45,382 nucleotides of DNA from Phallusia fumigata. Its lineage: Eukaryota; Chordata; Ascidiacea; Phlebobranchia; Ascidiidae. A program made the position numbers and the translations under genes. Below, piece after piece: positions 1-10,807 of this stretch. Location of the stretch: contig QXVZ01011143.1 of NCBI GenBank assembly GCA_008931825.1, positions 1 through 45,382 of the forward strand, in the 5' to 3' direction. Position 1 is the stretch's first letter, and each line of letters begins with the position of its first letter. A model generated the notes under the pieces. It ran no database searches, was not told where the DNA came from, and was given only the letters and a program-made list of their open reading frames with translations.

Positions 1-1226
1 TACCAAACTAGGCCTTCATGTTTATCACCTTTACATTTTTACTTTCTGCTTTTTCAAGAGGCCACTTGCAAAATCCACAACACAGCCCAGGGGGATGTCT
101 GTCTGATTTCGTCTTATCCACCACACAGCCAGCGCACTTTCATATGGTTTGCTTCTCAATAATACATGAGGCATTTATCATTTCCTGGCTTAGTCTGTTT
201 ACATAAGTTTCCTGTATACAGTGTATGGGTTCTGCTCCTTTGAGTCAACCATAAAACTTTCAGTTTCCATTTAAAAAGCATTACAGCTGTTTTGTGACTG
301 CATTACTGCTACAGCTGGGCCCCTAGAAAGTGGTTTTAGCAGATTAGTAATCCACAATTAAGAAATGTGGGCAAATACCAGAGTTTGTTGAAAACAAGTT
401 TTAAATGTTCAACACAACAGAACAGCTTGATCTTGGTCTGTCTGCAACCTGATTTTTTCCAAACTTAAGAGGTTGTCACAGGCCTGACTTAAAGAGAAAC
501 AGCACACAGTTTTAAAGGTGTGTTCGGATAGAGACCTTGTAAACTAGAAAAGACTACATGTTCTTTTATCTTGCTATGGAGACTTGACTAGCGCTTTATG
601 AATAAAACTACCATTACTTCAGGCAACACATGATTTTTTCTGTGTACAAGCTGCTTAAAACTAAAACTGCTGAACAAAAGGGCAAAAATCAATGGTCAGT
701 CAGTCATGGGTTAGTGAAAAGAAAAAATGCACTGTTAAAATAAGGGGGAACAAGTGTTCAGCTATTAACATTGCAGTGCTAATGTATTTAAGGAAATGTA
801 AATTGGTCATGTCAATAAGACGTGATAGTTCGGGTTATTTCCCCATAGTAAACACCTTTCAATGGGGGAAAGCTACCAGTTACCAACCATTGTCTGCTTA
901 GCAAATAAAGCTAATGTCAATGTACACATTTTATGAAATCCAGCTGTGCCATGACCTACTTAAGACCTAAATAGCTGGTAATCCTATCATATGATTTATG
1001 TTACTTTGTTTGAGAGCAGTTTCCACTTTGATTAAATTGTACAAATTACCACAGGCAACTAACATATTTCTACATTTAAAAAAAAAACACTTTAAATAGT
1101 TAATTGAACTAAGAGTGTTGTAAACGATGCCTACTGAAAAAATTGTGAATGTTACCAGTACTATTGTTCCCCGTGGCAGTTGTTAGTGCAATCACTGGTA
1201 TTTATACACCACATACTCTGACTTAC
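1..1226. other. CpG-poor non-coding stretch
   Basis: No convincing exon is visible. CpG is strongly depleted: I count only 2 CpG in 181-780. That is what a germline-methylated gene body looks like in ascidians, so this may be intronic or 3' sequence of the putative minus-strand gene whose promoter lies near 2.5 kb. A short minus-strand open frame at 31-174 (47 codons) has a protein-like composition, but I found no splice acceptor that joins it in frame to the candidate exon at 1227-1312. Confidence 0.4.
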
Positions 1227-1312
1227 GGGACTGGCTTCCATTCCGGTGATCCAGGAAATGTCCAGATGGGAAGTAATCCATTCTCTTGCATTGTACAGGA
1301 ACTCCATAATTG
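1227..1312 (-). CDS. Candidate internal or first coding exon of an unidentified minus-strand gene
   Basis: On the minus strand an 86-nt segment is bounded by an AG acceptor (GGGCAG just upstream) and a consensus donor GTAAGT (plus-strand ACTTAC at 1221-1226). All three frames are open. The first ATG has A at -3 and G at +4 and would give a peptide starting MEFLYNAREW, ending in phase 0 at the donor. Another open frame reads through CKRMDYFPSGHFLDHRNG. I do not recognise either product. Its setting in CpG-depleted DNA downstream of a CpG-rich promoter on the same strand fits a real gene, but no neighbouring coding exon was established. Confidence 0.3.
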
Positions 1313-2239
1313 CTGCCCTTAAAGCAAGTACAAGCAGATTACTGAGAGTTCATACAATTGATAAAAGTGAAACATCCAGTACATTTCACTTCAATGACCT
1401 TGGTTGTCAAAATCGTTTTATATTGTGTGGTGGTAAAAATACTTGAATATAAGTACACCAAATACAAGTATGTTATATTTGATCTAAATGATATCCTTCA
1501 CATCCTTTTACTGTAATGCGTATGGTTTAATTTTTGGTACGAATAAAATATCAAACAGTTACATATGTCTTATTGTTTATATCAAGCTTTTAGAGATTAT
1601 TTTCTTTTAAATTAATGTCAGCAATATGATTCTGTACTAAAGTTTAACAAAGATAAAATCCATTTATTGCCAGTAAAATAGCTATGTTTGGCTGGAGATG
1701 ATACTCTAAATCAGGGGCATGCATTGTGCGGACGGCAGGCCAATAGAATGTTTTGCTTATGAGTTTCAATCCCAGTGATTCCCAACCAGGGAGGAATTTA
1801 AGGGGTCAAGGGAAGGAATTTCCACAATATAGTCAAGTTATTAATGATGAGTGTAGTATTACTTTTGAGGTAGACCAGTGGTTCCAAACTTTTTAACATT
1901 ACTAACATTACATTTTATCACTTCTTGTGCAGTAAGTGCAGTAAGGGAGGAATAGAAAGTTCCAAAATAAGCAACGGGGGAATGCGTCGGTGGGGAACTG
2001 CAGTTCTATGCATTGTAATGGAAATGATTCTTTTCCCTTGTTTTCAAACAGTAGTCTTATTAGACATGCAATAAACTGGCGGTCTAATCCAGTTTATTTG
2101 TGTTGACCATTAGTAATAAAGGTTGTAAACTCCTGTTAAATAGAAAAAACAGTGCTGCTAAACAGAGATCAAACCAATTTGGTCTGCATATACGTTTTCT
2201 ACCAAAATAAAATTGAAAGGCAGGTGGACTTGACCATTA
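1313..2239. other. Non-coding, possible intron with repeat remnants
   Basis: No coding sequence is recognised. The stretch is AT-rich and CpG-poor. Around 1774-1995 there are motifs resembling hAT-type terminal repeats (CAGTGATTCCCAACC at 1774, CAGTGGTTCC at 1876, and an inverted counterpart near 1985). I could not define matching target-site duplications, so no element is called with confidence. Confidence 0.35.
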
Positions 2240-2513
2240 GAAGCAAAAAGAGAATCTATTAACGCATGTGTTACTGTACCATATTCGTCTTCCAGCACCT
2301 ATACAATTTAGTATTTCTATGCAACATATAACAAGCAACGTATTAACACCAAAATAATCTAAAACAAGATATCGAACGTCAACCAGGACGCAGCACAAAA
2401 TATCAACGTGTTAGTTGCAAAGCTATCGTGGAAACGTGAGAAAAAACGCAACACAATAACTTACATTCAACAATCCCGATTCAAGCAAACAAAATGCGAG
2501 AATATTAGCTTAC

Positions 2514-2650
2514 CTTATCCGGGAAGTCGTCAAACACACTGTTGTCGCACACCTTCAAGGCAGTTTGTGTTTTCACTGCCTGTTGTTGCTCATCTTCTTG
2601 CAATAACGAAGGAACTTTACTCCTTCGTTGTCACGCACCACGCTTCGGTT
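2514..2650 (-). other. Candidate 5'UTR exon of a minus-strand gene
   Basis: The minus strand ends here at a good donor (GATAAG followed by GTAAGC at plus 2508-2513). Every frame in the segment meets a stop, and its ATGs open only very short frames (for example ATGAGCAACAACAGGCAGTGA), so it is more likely untranslated leader than coding. The right boundary, a transcription start, is approximate. It could join the candidate coding exon at 1227-1312 across an intron of about 1.2 kb. Confidence 0.3.
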
Positions 2651-2817
2651 AACATGCACCACGTGATCGAATAAGAGCAAAATAATGAGCAGTACTTCAA
2701 TTTTAGTTTGTAAAATGTGATGTGTTCAGTTTTCCAACAAAAAAGCAATTTCATAAACAAACAAGTTTATTTGCATCGTATCTGTTTGCATTGCACATGT
2801 CTTTGTGTCCGATTAAC

Positions 2818-2862
2818 ATGAGTGGTCACAGAGGTTTAGGATCACAAAATAATAAAGTTACT
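2818..2862 (+). other. Candidate CNOT3 leader exon with a spliced upstream ORF
   Basis: ATG at 2818 opens 15 codons that reach the donor GTAAGT at 2863 in phase 0. Joined to the acceptor at 5648, the frame continues ATT ACA TGT AGA CTG TAC and stops, giving a 21-codon upstream ORF that ends before the CNOT3 start. The real exon would begin somewhat further left. The assignment to CNOT3 depends on the CpG pattern and on the absence of another gene between here and 5649. cDNA is needed to prove it. Confidence 0.3.
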
Positions 2863-5648
2863 GTAAGTTAAACATTTTGTATAAGCACTATATTTACTAT
2901 TTACGCTTTATTTGTAAAAAATTAAAGAAAAGATATGCTTGATAAACACACCACGATTGATAACGAACAGTTTTTGAGTGAACCGTTGTGAAGTGAATTT
3001 TCTTTTTTTGGGGCGACTTTTGTTTGTTTAAGTTACAAATTTTGTCTCCGAAAGCAAGGTTACTAAACATGCAATTTACTGTCTAATTTTCATTATTGAA
3101 TATGATTTTCTCCATCTCTCATACGTGGCGCGCAGGAATGACCGGTGAACGCATTGTCAATGCAATAATACATGTAATGATTTTTAGGACACTAACATCC
3201 GGCATTTTANTGATTTTCTCCATCTCTCATACGTGGCGCGCAGGAATGACCGGTGAACGCATTGTCAATGCAATAATACATGTAATGATTTTTAGGACAC
3301 TAACATCCGGCATTTTAAAAAATTGTGCATTAGCCCTTTTGTTTGGGTCAAATTTACAAATTAAAGTTTTTTTCACCAAATCTTTTTAAATTAAATACCG
3401 TTTTTTTCAAAAGGGGGTCAGATACAACATGTTATAGGTTTTTACAAAGAATGAGCCAGATTTTGAGTGAGACAACAGTTTGAATACAGTGTTGTGGAAT
3501 GTTAAGTTAAAACACACTGCACATGCGCATCATTTTTGCTTCTGTTGAAAACATGTGTTCCCAATTTTTTTTGTGCTTCACAAAAGGTAGTTTTTTCTTC
3601 CCATAATCTTTTAATGCAGCAAGTGCACCAGGTCACCCTTATTTCAACATGTACCTAAATTTTTATGCTAATCTTTTAAAGTTGAGGGTTGGAAATGGTA
3701 TAAATTTGCCACAAACGTTAACTCTCATAAATTTTAAACCAGTATTTCAGGCAAAGCAATTGCACATGTACTTTTGTGGTCGATAAACCAATACAATATC
3801 TAATTTTAAATGTCTAAGGTCCTTATATTTGAAGTATGATGTAAGTTGTATTTTTACCACTAAATGGCTTGTTTAGCAGAAAAAGAGTGCAAGTTGCAAA
3901 TCCTTGCACTTGAAATCGTGTCTATGTCAAATGTTTTTTTCTAAAACAAGATGATTCTGTTTATTAAACAGTAGGTGTTAGTGTAAGTGTATAACGAACA
4001 GCTGCACTTTGTTTACTTCACCCCAATGTGTAGCTTGGAATATTCATGAGATTTTGCCAAGTTTTTAGTTTGAACCAATAAATTATTGGTGTGCAAGAAT
4101 GCAAAATTATTTGCACTTGTAGACTTTGTTTATAAATACTAATTCCCTTCTTTTTTAAATGTAAATTTCAGTTCAAATAGTCCATAGATTGATGCCAAAC
4201 CGATTGTAAGTTGGCAGGCTTATAGCTTAGATGGAGTATATTGTTGAATTCACTGATAAGGTTAAACTTTGTTGTATTAGCAGCTTGTGTAGCTGTATAC
4301 ACTTTAGCCCATAATACTGCATGTACTTAAATTCATGTTGGTCATGTGGTACTCTTTCAACTATAAATTTTAACGAACTTTTTTGATTGAAAGGCATTGT
4401 TTTGTTTTCTCAAATTCTGGTGGCTGCTGACAACTAAAGCGAAGTATTACAAATGGTTATTTGCTTCCAGTTGCATCAATAATATATGTAACATGATGAT
4501 AATTAGGTTGTGGCGACTTCTCTGGCATAATGTGATCAGTGCAGCCAGCAGTAATGTTGTTTGCACGACATTTTTTCTATTTAAGTTCTTGTGTAATGGA
4601 AAATGTAGCTTGCGGTACAAAATTCTAAATATTTGCTCAAGAACTTTATGGTAGTGAAAATATGCTTCCATTAAGCATTAGATTTGTCAAGGTGTGTTTG
4701 GCTCTGTACACAGCATCATGTTTTGTGTGTGTTTGCTTTGGGTCTGTCTTTTATGTTGTTGACAAGATTCTAAATTCCTTATGTCACATGCAAGACATCA
4801 AATATAGATATTTGTTCACACATAAGGTTTCACCACAACACAGATTTCTGCAACAGTATACAAAGATATAAATGTGTTTGTTTATTTAGAGTTTAGAAAT
4901 GAACTAAGGTAGCTTTTCATTGGTATATTTCATGAATATTGTTGGTAAGATACCTATAATTTGAACAAAGTAGCAAATGACTGTTTCAGTTTGTAAAAAT
5001 TGTAAAGTCGAATCATGGTCTAAATGTTGTCAAAATATTTACGCAAGAAGATAAGCTTGTTGGGAGAATTTGTCCAAAAACAATTTTTACAAAAACTCAT
5101 GTGCAAACATTCTACTGCCATTTCGAAAGGGTTATTGGATAAAGATTTGATTTTGCAGGCTAACAAACACATTTTTTAATTGTAGCCTTAAAAATGTTTT
5201 TTGTTAGGCAAACGCACAGGTGGTTTTAAGCATGCACACTTGTTTAAAGTGAAAGCAAGTGAATGCAGGCAGAAACAGGTTTTACTACAGTTTGCAGCAG
5301 TGTACACTTGTTGCATTATAACAAAAATACCTATTTCTAAATTGTTGACTTTAGATTCATGCTTACCATGAAGGTACCATGAATAGCAATGCAAATGTGA
5401 TATTGACCTTATTATGTTGTGGTTAGTAATGTACTAGAGTTATAAATAAATAGTAATGTGACAACACCATAATTAGGCGTTTTTGTATTATTGTTATGGT
5501 TCCTCTGGTGCTGTTCATGTTTGTAGTTCCTCAAAAGAAACTAGCAAAAAGTTTTTACCTTTGTACTGAAACATGGTATAACATGGTATGGTATACATTT
5601 CTGTTTGCTGCAATTATTCAAGTTGACAGTTTGTTTTTGTGTTTTCAG
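2863..5648 (+). other. Probable CNOT3 5'UTR intron
   Basis: No coding exon is recognisable in this 2.8 kb, which is AT-rich and CpG-poor. It ends in a clear acceptor, TTTTTGTGTTTTCAG, at 5634-5648. It contains the assembly duplication centred on 3210. The left end is inferred. Confidence 0.4.
3103..3317. repeat. Exact 107-bp duplication around a single N (assembly joint)
   Basis: 3103-3209 and 3211-3317 are identical and separated by one N at 3210. This pattern recurs at every other single N in the window, so it is best read as two overlapping contig ends placed side by side rather than a biological tandem repeat. Confidence 0.85.
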
Positions 5649-5682
5649 ATTACATGTAGACTGTACTAATGATTGTAGGGCA
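5649..5682 (+). other. CNOT3 5'UTR portion of the main exon
   Basis: This is the short leader between the splice acceptor (AG at 5647-5648) and the start codon at 5683. It has an in-frame TAA for a possible upstream ORF. The CNOT3 reading frame is also open through the preceding intron to an ATG at 5605, but those codons precede the acceptor and have no counterpart in CNOT3. Confidence 0.55.
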
Positions 5683-7830
5683 ATGGCTGACAAGCGAAAA
5701 CTGCAAGGTGAGATGGATCGATGCTTCAAAAAAATTGTCGAAGGTGTGGAAACATTCGAAGACATCTGGCAAAAGTTGTATAATGCAAACAACACAAACC
5801 AGAAGGACAAGTACGAAAGTGACCTGAAGAAAGAGATAAAGAAATTGCAGCGATTAAGAGATCAAATCAAAACATGGGCTGCATCGAATGAAATCAAAGA
5901 TAAGAAGATTCTGTTGGATAACAGGAAATTAATCGAAACGCAGATGGAGAGGTTCAAAGTTGTTGAAAGGGAAACCAAGACCAAAGCTTACTCCAAAGAA
6001 GGTCTCGGTCTTGCCCAGAAGGTTGATCCCGCTCAAAAGGAGAAGGAGGAGACCATGCAGTGGTTGCAAGTCACGATTGATTCCATTAACCAACAGATTG
6101 ATATGTTTGAGAGTGAAATTGAGTCTATGAGCTCACATTCTCGGAAAAAGAAGATGGATAGAGAAAAGCAAGATCGTATTGATGAATTGAAAGTCATCCT
6201 CGAGAAGCATCGATTCCACATTAGGAATCTCGAAACATTGATGAGGATGCTTGACAATGAAACGATAATGCCAGATAAGATAAACATCATTCGAGACGAC
6301 ATTGAGTACTATCTTGAAGCATGCCAAGATCCTGATTATGAGGACAATGAGTTTATTTATGAGGATATGGGTTTGGATGACACGCTTACAATAGCTGCAG
6401 CTGCTTCACCTGTTGACAAGCAAATGAACAGCAGCATTAACAACTCGATTCTGCCAAATGATGAAGATTCTGTGACGAAATCCCCTGACCCCTCGCCATC
6501 ACCACTTAACACTACCAATCATTCTTCCTCATCCAGCACAAAGGACGATGAAAGGAAGCGAAACAAGTCGGATGACCTAGTGTCACCACGGAAACCGAAT
6601 TCCAATCCACCAAGAACTGGAAGACTCCCCTCTTACTCTGCCCCAACAACGACGGCACCTGCTCCTATTTCAAAGCAAATTCCCAAGAACGCACATCCAC
6701 CACCAGTGCATACTCAACCTTATGCTGCCGCTGCAGGAGGAATGCACACAGTTACCTCGAATCATGTCTCCCATACCGTGGTTACTTCATCGAGAACCAG
6801 CTCCACTTCCGAGTCCCCTTCGCCAACGAAGAAAACCCAACCATCAAGACCAAATGATATTGCAGCTTCGTGGCACACCAACAACAACCATGTGACGAAT
6901 TCCGAAACGAATACGTCTGAAGTTCAAAGTGCAGTGAATAGCATCGTTTCTAGCGTCGCATCCCTGACGGTTAACGGTGAATTGGCTTCCACGTCGCCAA
7001 CGTCTGTAACCAGCTCCACAGATATTCCCGCAGACACATCAGCCTTCTCTTCTGCCCCGACGCCACCCGCGGCCTTCACTGCGCCGACGATCAGTGGCAA
7101 CTTGCCCAATGGTCCCCAGAATGGTCAAATGCCTCCAATGCTTGGTGGTCTCAACTCCTTGAAAACGATGGCAGAACAGGCGGTTGCTAACGCTGGCCTG
7201 GAACAGCAGAGCGCGACGTCACCAGTTTTTACGCATTCTGATTCGCTCACGTCCGTGTCCAACCACGCACGGCCAGATTTGGTGTCCCTAGTCTCGGCGC
7301 AGCAGCAAAACACGCAAATGGCGATAGGTGGAGGCGAAGCTAGGATCCAGCCTTTACTTGGAGTCGCCCCGTTAGGCCCGATATCACTCAGTAAGGATAA
7401 TCATTATCAGCAAGCAATGTTGGAGGCGTGTTACAGACACATGCCACACCCCTCAGACGCGGAACGGTTGCGTCATTATCTTCCCCGCAACCCTTGCCCT
7501 ACACCAGTCTACTATCACCAGTCGCCGTTGCCGCACCACGACACAATCGACTTCTACTTGCGTCTCTCGACGGAGACGCTCTTTTTTATCTTCTACTACA
7601 TGGAGGCGACGAAAGCGCAATACATGGCGGCCAAAGCCCTGAAGAAGCAGTCCTGGCGATTTCACACCAAGTACATGATGTGGTTTCAGCGCCACGAGGA
7701 GCCGAAAACCATCACGGACGAGTACGAGCAAGGCACCTACATCTACTTCGACTACGAGAAGTGGGGCCAACGAAAGAAAGAGGGATTCACCTTTGAGTAC
7801 AGGTACTTGGAGGATCGCGAACTTCAGTAA
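5683..7830 (+). CDS. CNOT3: CCR4-NOT transcription complex subunit 3
   Basis: The CDS encodes a 715-residue protein, close to the vertebrate CNOT3 length (about 750). The start is ATG in the context GGCAATGG, giving MADKRKLQGEMDRCFKK, which matches the animal CNOT3 N-terminus. Residues about 3-235 form the charged Not3 coiled-coil domain (KKEIKKLQRLRDQIKTW, ERFKVVERETKTKAYSKEG). About 245-580 is a Ser/Thr/Pro-rich, poorly conserved linker. About 590-715 is the NOT box shared by NOT2/3/5 (RLSTETLFFIFYYMEATKAQ, QSWRFHTKYMMWFQRHEEP, GTYIYFDYEKWGQRKKEGF). In known family members the NOT box pairs with CNOT2 and docks on CNOT1, linking CCR4-NOT deadenylase to mRNA decay and translational repression. 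The whole CDS is one exon here, unlike the many-exon mammalian gene. The identification is firm. Confidence 0.97.
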   Translation: MADKRKLQGEMDRCFKKIVEGVETFEDIWQKLYNANNTNQKDKYESDLKKEIKKLQRLRDQIKTWAASNEIKDKKILLDNRKLIETQMERFKVVERETKTKAYSKEGLGLAQKVDPAQKEKEETMQWLQVTIDSINQQIDMFESEIESMSSHSRKKKMDREKQDRIDELKVILEKHRFHIRNLETLMRMLDNETIMPDKINIIRDDIEYYLEACQDPDYEDNEFIYEDMGLDDTLTIAAAASPVDKQMNSSINNSILPNDEDSVTKSPDPSPSPLNTTNHSSSSSTKDDERKRNKSDDLVSPRKPNSNPPRTGRLPSYSAPTTTAPAPISKQIPKNAHPPPVHTQPYAAAAGGMHTVTSNHVSHTVVTSSRTSSTSESPSPTKKTQPSRPNDIAASWHTNNNHVTNSETNTSEVQSAVNSIVSSVASLTVNGELASTSPTSVTSSTDIPADTSAFSSAPTPPAAFTAPTISGNLPNGPQNGQMPPMLGGLNSLKTMAEQAVANAGLEQQSATSPVFTHSDSLTSVSNHARPDLVSLVSAQQQNTQMAIGGGEARIQPLLGVAPLGPISLSKDNHYQQAMLEACYRHMPHPSDAERLRHYLPRNPCPTPVYYHQSPLPHHDTIDFYLRLSTETLFFIFYYMEATKAQYMAAKALKKQSWRFHTKYMMWFQRHEEPKTITDEYEQGTYIYFDYEKWGQRKKEGFTFEYRYLEDRELQ

Positions 7831-8263
7831 AACGGACACATTCCAATTCCATTGTGCAATGATCTGGAAATTGCCGGCAACCCGAGGCCCTGGTCGACTG
7901 CGGCGCAAATCGCTTTGTCTTGAGCTGACTGCTATTTTACCTGTTTCCCTTCCTACCCAATCCCACATTTCCCACCCTTCTCTCCCATCCCCGTTTGCTG
8001 TTTCAACGTTGACACTGTTGCCCATGGTAATTGCCTAAAATCGCAAATCTGTAGTTCTGTGATACCCAATGCCGAAACAAGAGTTCAGACAAACTTTCCA
8101 GTAAACTTCAGCCACCAATTGAATCGTGATTTGTTGATATTTATGTGACGTAACACAGTAATGGTAAACTTGCGAAGAAGCACTCTGTTCGTGGCCTTGT
8201 GACAGGACTAAGGTGTTGCACCGTTTTTCCGTGTCTCGTAACATTTTCGTTGCACTTGGGAAG

Positions 8264-8271
8264 TGACGTCA
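8264..8271. promoter_or_regulatory. CRE palindrome TGACGTCA
   Basis: A perfect CREB/ATF-type palindrome lies in the CNOT3 3'UTR region, in the context GAAGTGACGTCACTAA. It is one of eight in the window. Confidence 0.3.
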
Positions 8272-8558
8272 CTAACCTCTTTACACTTAAATTACCATGA
8301 TGTCATAACTCTCCGTTGGTACAGATGCCAACCCAGTCACCACACTAAATGTACTTGTAAGAATTTGCTTTGGTGTTCGATAATGTATTCTCGGAAATGT
8401 TTTGCATCCCAATTTCGGCCGCCCCATTTCTGAAAACTCCCTATAATTCCCCCACCCTCTTTATCTTCTGTCTGGACCCAGCTACAATAGGCAGTAAACG
8501 ACCACGCTCCTTTATCCGAGCGCCCATTCGCCGATTTCGTTTTTTCTACGCCTTGCGT

Positions 8559-8564
8559 AATAAA
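8559..8564 (+). terminator. Probable CNOT3 poly(A) signal AATAAA
   Basis: This is the first canonical hexamer downstream of the CNOT3 stop, about 730 bp away. It is followed within 60 bp by a T/GT-rich stretch (ATTCTGTTTGTGTTTATC), as expected for a downstream element. Confidence 0.55.
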
Positions 8565-8940
8565 GAACGGGCACTGAGAATCAAAATGTCTTCCAAGTTT
8601 TTTAACTTCAAACCATATTCTGTTTGTGTTTATCTAAAAAATTAACAGGTTGATGTTATTTAATGTGCCTCTCTGAGGTAGTATCAGGGCTGTAAGAAAA
8701 CATCATCGTGTTTTGCCGTCAGACGGCGCCCAGGAGCAAATTGTTTCAAAGTTGGTACAAATGCCATTTGTCACGTGTGGCAGCCACATAACCTGTAAGC
8801 TAGTAATGTCACGAAGTCTAACTCAAACTACCAAGGTAAACAGATTTATTAACCAAGCTTGGTTTTTATCAAACATGCCGTAATATAAAATTACTCACAA
8901 AGGTACGCTTGCTTAAAAAGTAACTTATCTTACTGTAACA

Positions 8941-9051
8941 CTGGAATAAAGGGTTTCTTTGCTGAGACGTTTCGACAATTTACCATGTCAACATCAGTAA
9001 AACGGCAAACGGAAAACGTCTATTCAATAAAACAATGGTATTTTATTCCAG
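8941..9051. mobile_element. Short fold-back element with a hammerhead-like core
   Basis: The 111-bp segment is bounded by inverted CTGGAATAAA (8941-8950) and TTTATTCCAG (9042-9051), so it resembles a small non-autonomous element. Read on the minus strand it carries CTGATGT, then a potential stem (GACA pairing with TGTC), then GAAAC, flanked by AGACGT and ACGTCT that can pair. This resembles the order of a hammerhead core with stem III open. However, A9 is replaced by U and no stem I hairpin is visible, so it is at best a relic. Confidence 0.35.
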
Positions 9052-10303
9052 CATTCTAGGTAGTCTTTTAATCACAAATTTTTTGCTAGCTATTTCACAA
9101 AATTTAAAAATTTAGCTTTTATTAGTTGCTCTATGACATCAAAAAAGCACAAATTTGGCGCCAAATTGTATTGTTGTAAGTTCGGAGATTTTGCCGGTGT
9201 CAGGTTTCAAGACGATTGAAGTGTCTGACAATGTGTAACTTGATAGTCGTGTTATGACGCACAAAACAGGCGCTTGGTTACAGTGCACAGCTATGACTGT
9301 AAGTGTATTTCAAACTTTAAAAGTGACAATTTTTGTTGTAATCTCACAGTAAACGCGAAAGGGCCAAGTAACGGCACATTATTATTAAAGTCTGCCAACA
9401 GTTACTGCAAGTATGCACTGCCAGCATTTAGAGTTTGAAAATCTGAAAGAAGCTGTACAGTTCACTGCGTAGAGTAAGTCAAAACTATTTGGAGTTGTAC
9501 TGACTCATCAAGATGTAGAAATCCACATTTTTACAAGGTAAAAAGAAAGTAGTAACACTAACACTTGACAGTAACACTTATGTTGTTCCGTGTGCACAGC
9601 TCGATAACGAGCGTGGTGTTATCTGCAAACAGACAGCTGCAAGTTTTCTCAGTTGCTATTCAACCAACTGGTTTTGCGCAGTTGGTTTTGAGGGCGGGGT
9701 CTTATATCTTCGCTTGGTTTGGAACTGTTCAGCAGTCCGTTAAGTAATGTTTCAACCATGTTTTAACCATGAAGCTTGCATTTTGGTGGTTGCTGAGTTA
9801 CCGATCAGACAATGGATAGCGCCTAATTTTCAAGGCGTTTTGTGTTTCGTTTACTAAACAATGTAAACCTGGTTTGTTTGAACAAAACTCTTTAAGCACT
9901 TAAAGCAAGTGTGTTTAAACAGTGCAGTATACAGCAGTAGCACGTATGTCTCTGCGCTTGTAGTAATCCATGTTGAACAGGAATATAAATTGTACAATAT
10001 TGGTCTAATATCAGTACTATAGCCATACATCATGTAGATTTAGAACGCATCAGAGTCAACACTACGACATGTCCACACGCATGTTTGTACCGGACCGTTG
10101 CGCAATAGAATATTAGGGCTCTTTGACTTGTCGTTTTCTGTTTGTTGTTGAAGCGTAAATGGTACGGAGACTTGCATTTCTGCCGCCTACAGTTCCTGAA
10201 ATTGATTTTAGTTGTGACTCAGCTTTAGGAAGTGGTCCCAGACGTGTTGCTTGCAACGAATTGTTTCCAGAACAGCGATTCGAGGTAACCCTAATGTTCG
10301 GCG

Positions 10304-10311
10304 TGACGTCA
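10304..10311. promoter_or_regulatory. CRE palindrome TGACGTCA
   Basis: A perfect palindrome in the context GGCGTGACGTCACAATG. The same site appears at 11903-11910 in the duplicated block, so the two count as one. Confidence 0.3.
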
Positions 10312-10757
10312 CAATGTTCTTGACCCTTTTTCTATGTTTTACCCCCTTACTATTTTCGCATAACTTCAAGGGCAATTGGGGGCGGAACATACAACAAGTA
10401 TCACAAAAATATTTTTTGGTTGGTTTTTCTCAAAAAGAGTGAACTGTAAAAAGATTGTAATCAAACGATTAACTGTTTTAACTGTATATATTTAACAATA
10501 TAACCCCTTTCTTTCGGCTAATAATCAAAACCGACGTCTCTTCTCGCTATTTTTGTAACATCAAATAAATAGGGGAAAAGGGACGCCGGTTTCGAGAAAA
10601 ACGTTGTTGATGTTCCCTAACAATCGTGCACAAATGCGTGATTGATCGCTGCTTCGGGAAGTGGCCGCACACGTCAAACGCATTGCTGGCTGTGATGATT
10701 TGAGACGCTTCCACTTGCAGCAGCGCGCGGTAAGACCACGAGTACGAACCACTATCT

Positions 10758-10807
10758 GTGCTGTGAGCTGATGTGGATGTTAGTGCTGTGAGTTGGTGTG
10801 GATGTTA
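10758..10807. repeat. 25-bp tandem duplication
   Basis: Two adjacent 25-bp units begin GTGCTGTGAG and end GGATGTTA, differing at two positions. The same pair appears at 12357-12406 in the second copy of the 1.5-kb block. Confidence 0.75.

Larger units (their letters stand above)
2240..2870. promoter_or_regulatory. Probable bidirectional promoter with retained CpG
   Basis: Both flanks are almost free of CpG, whereas 2240-2680 holds roughly two dozen CpG dinucleotides. That is an unmethylated island between two methylated transcription units. It contains an E-box CACGTG at 2660-2665. A minus-strand donor (AAG before GTAAGC, exon edge at 2514) faces left and a plus-strand donor (ACT before GTAAGT, exon edge at 2862) faces right, so divergent first exons are likely. 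The rightward one would be the 5' end of CNOT3. No TATA box is evident. The call rests on base composition and splice signals only. Confidence 0.5.
7831..8580 (+). other. CNOT3 3'UTR
   Basis: This is the non-coding sequence after the TAA. Pyrimidine-rich stretches and several CpG are present. The first canonical poly(A) signal is AATAAA at 8559-8564. A second one at 8945-8950 lies inside a fold-back repeat and is a less likely end. The exact cleavage site is not determined. Confidence 0.5.

Noticed and set aside
31-174. Minus-strand 47-codon open frame with protein-like composition (IPLGCVVDFASGLLKK)
   Set aside because: No acceptor was found that keeps it in frame with the candidate exon at 1227-1312. 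Too short to support alone.
5605-5682. In-frame upstream ATG that would lengthen CNOT3 by 26 residues
   Set aside because: The extension crosses a good splice acceptor at 5648 and has no counterpart in CNOT3 proteins. MADKRKLQ is the conserved start.
7453-8025. 190-codon minus-strand open frame
   Set aside because: It is antisense to the conserved NOT-box region of CNOT3, so its openness follows from codon use of the real gene.
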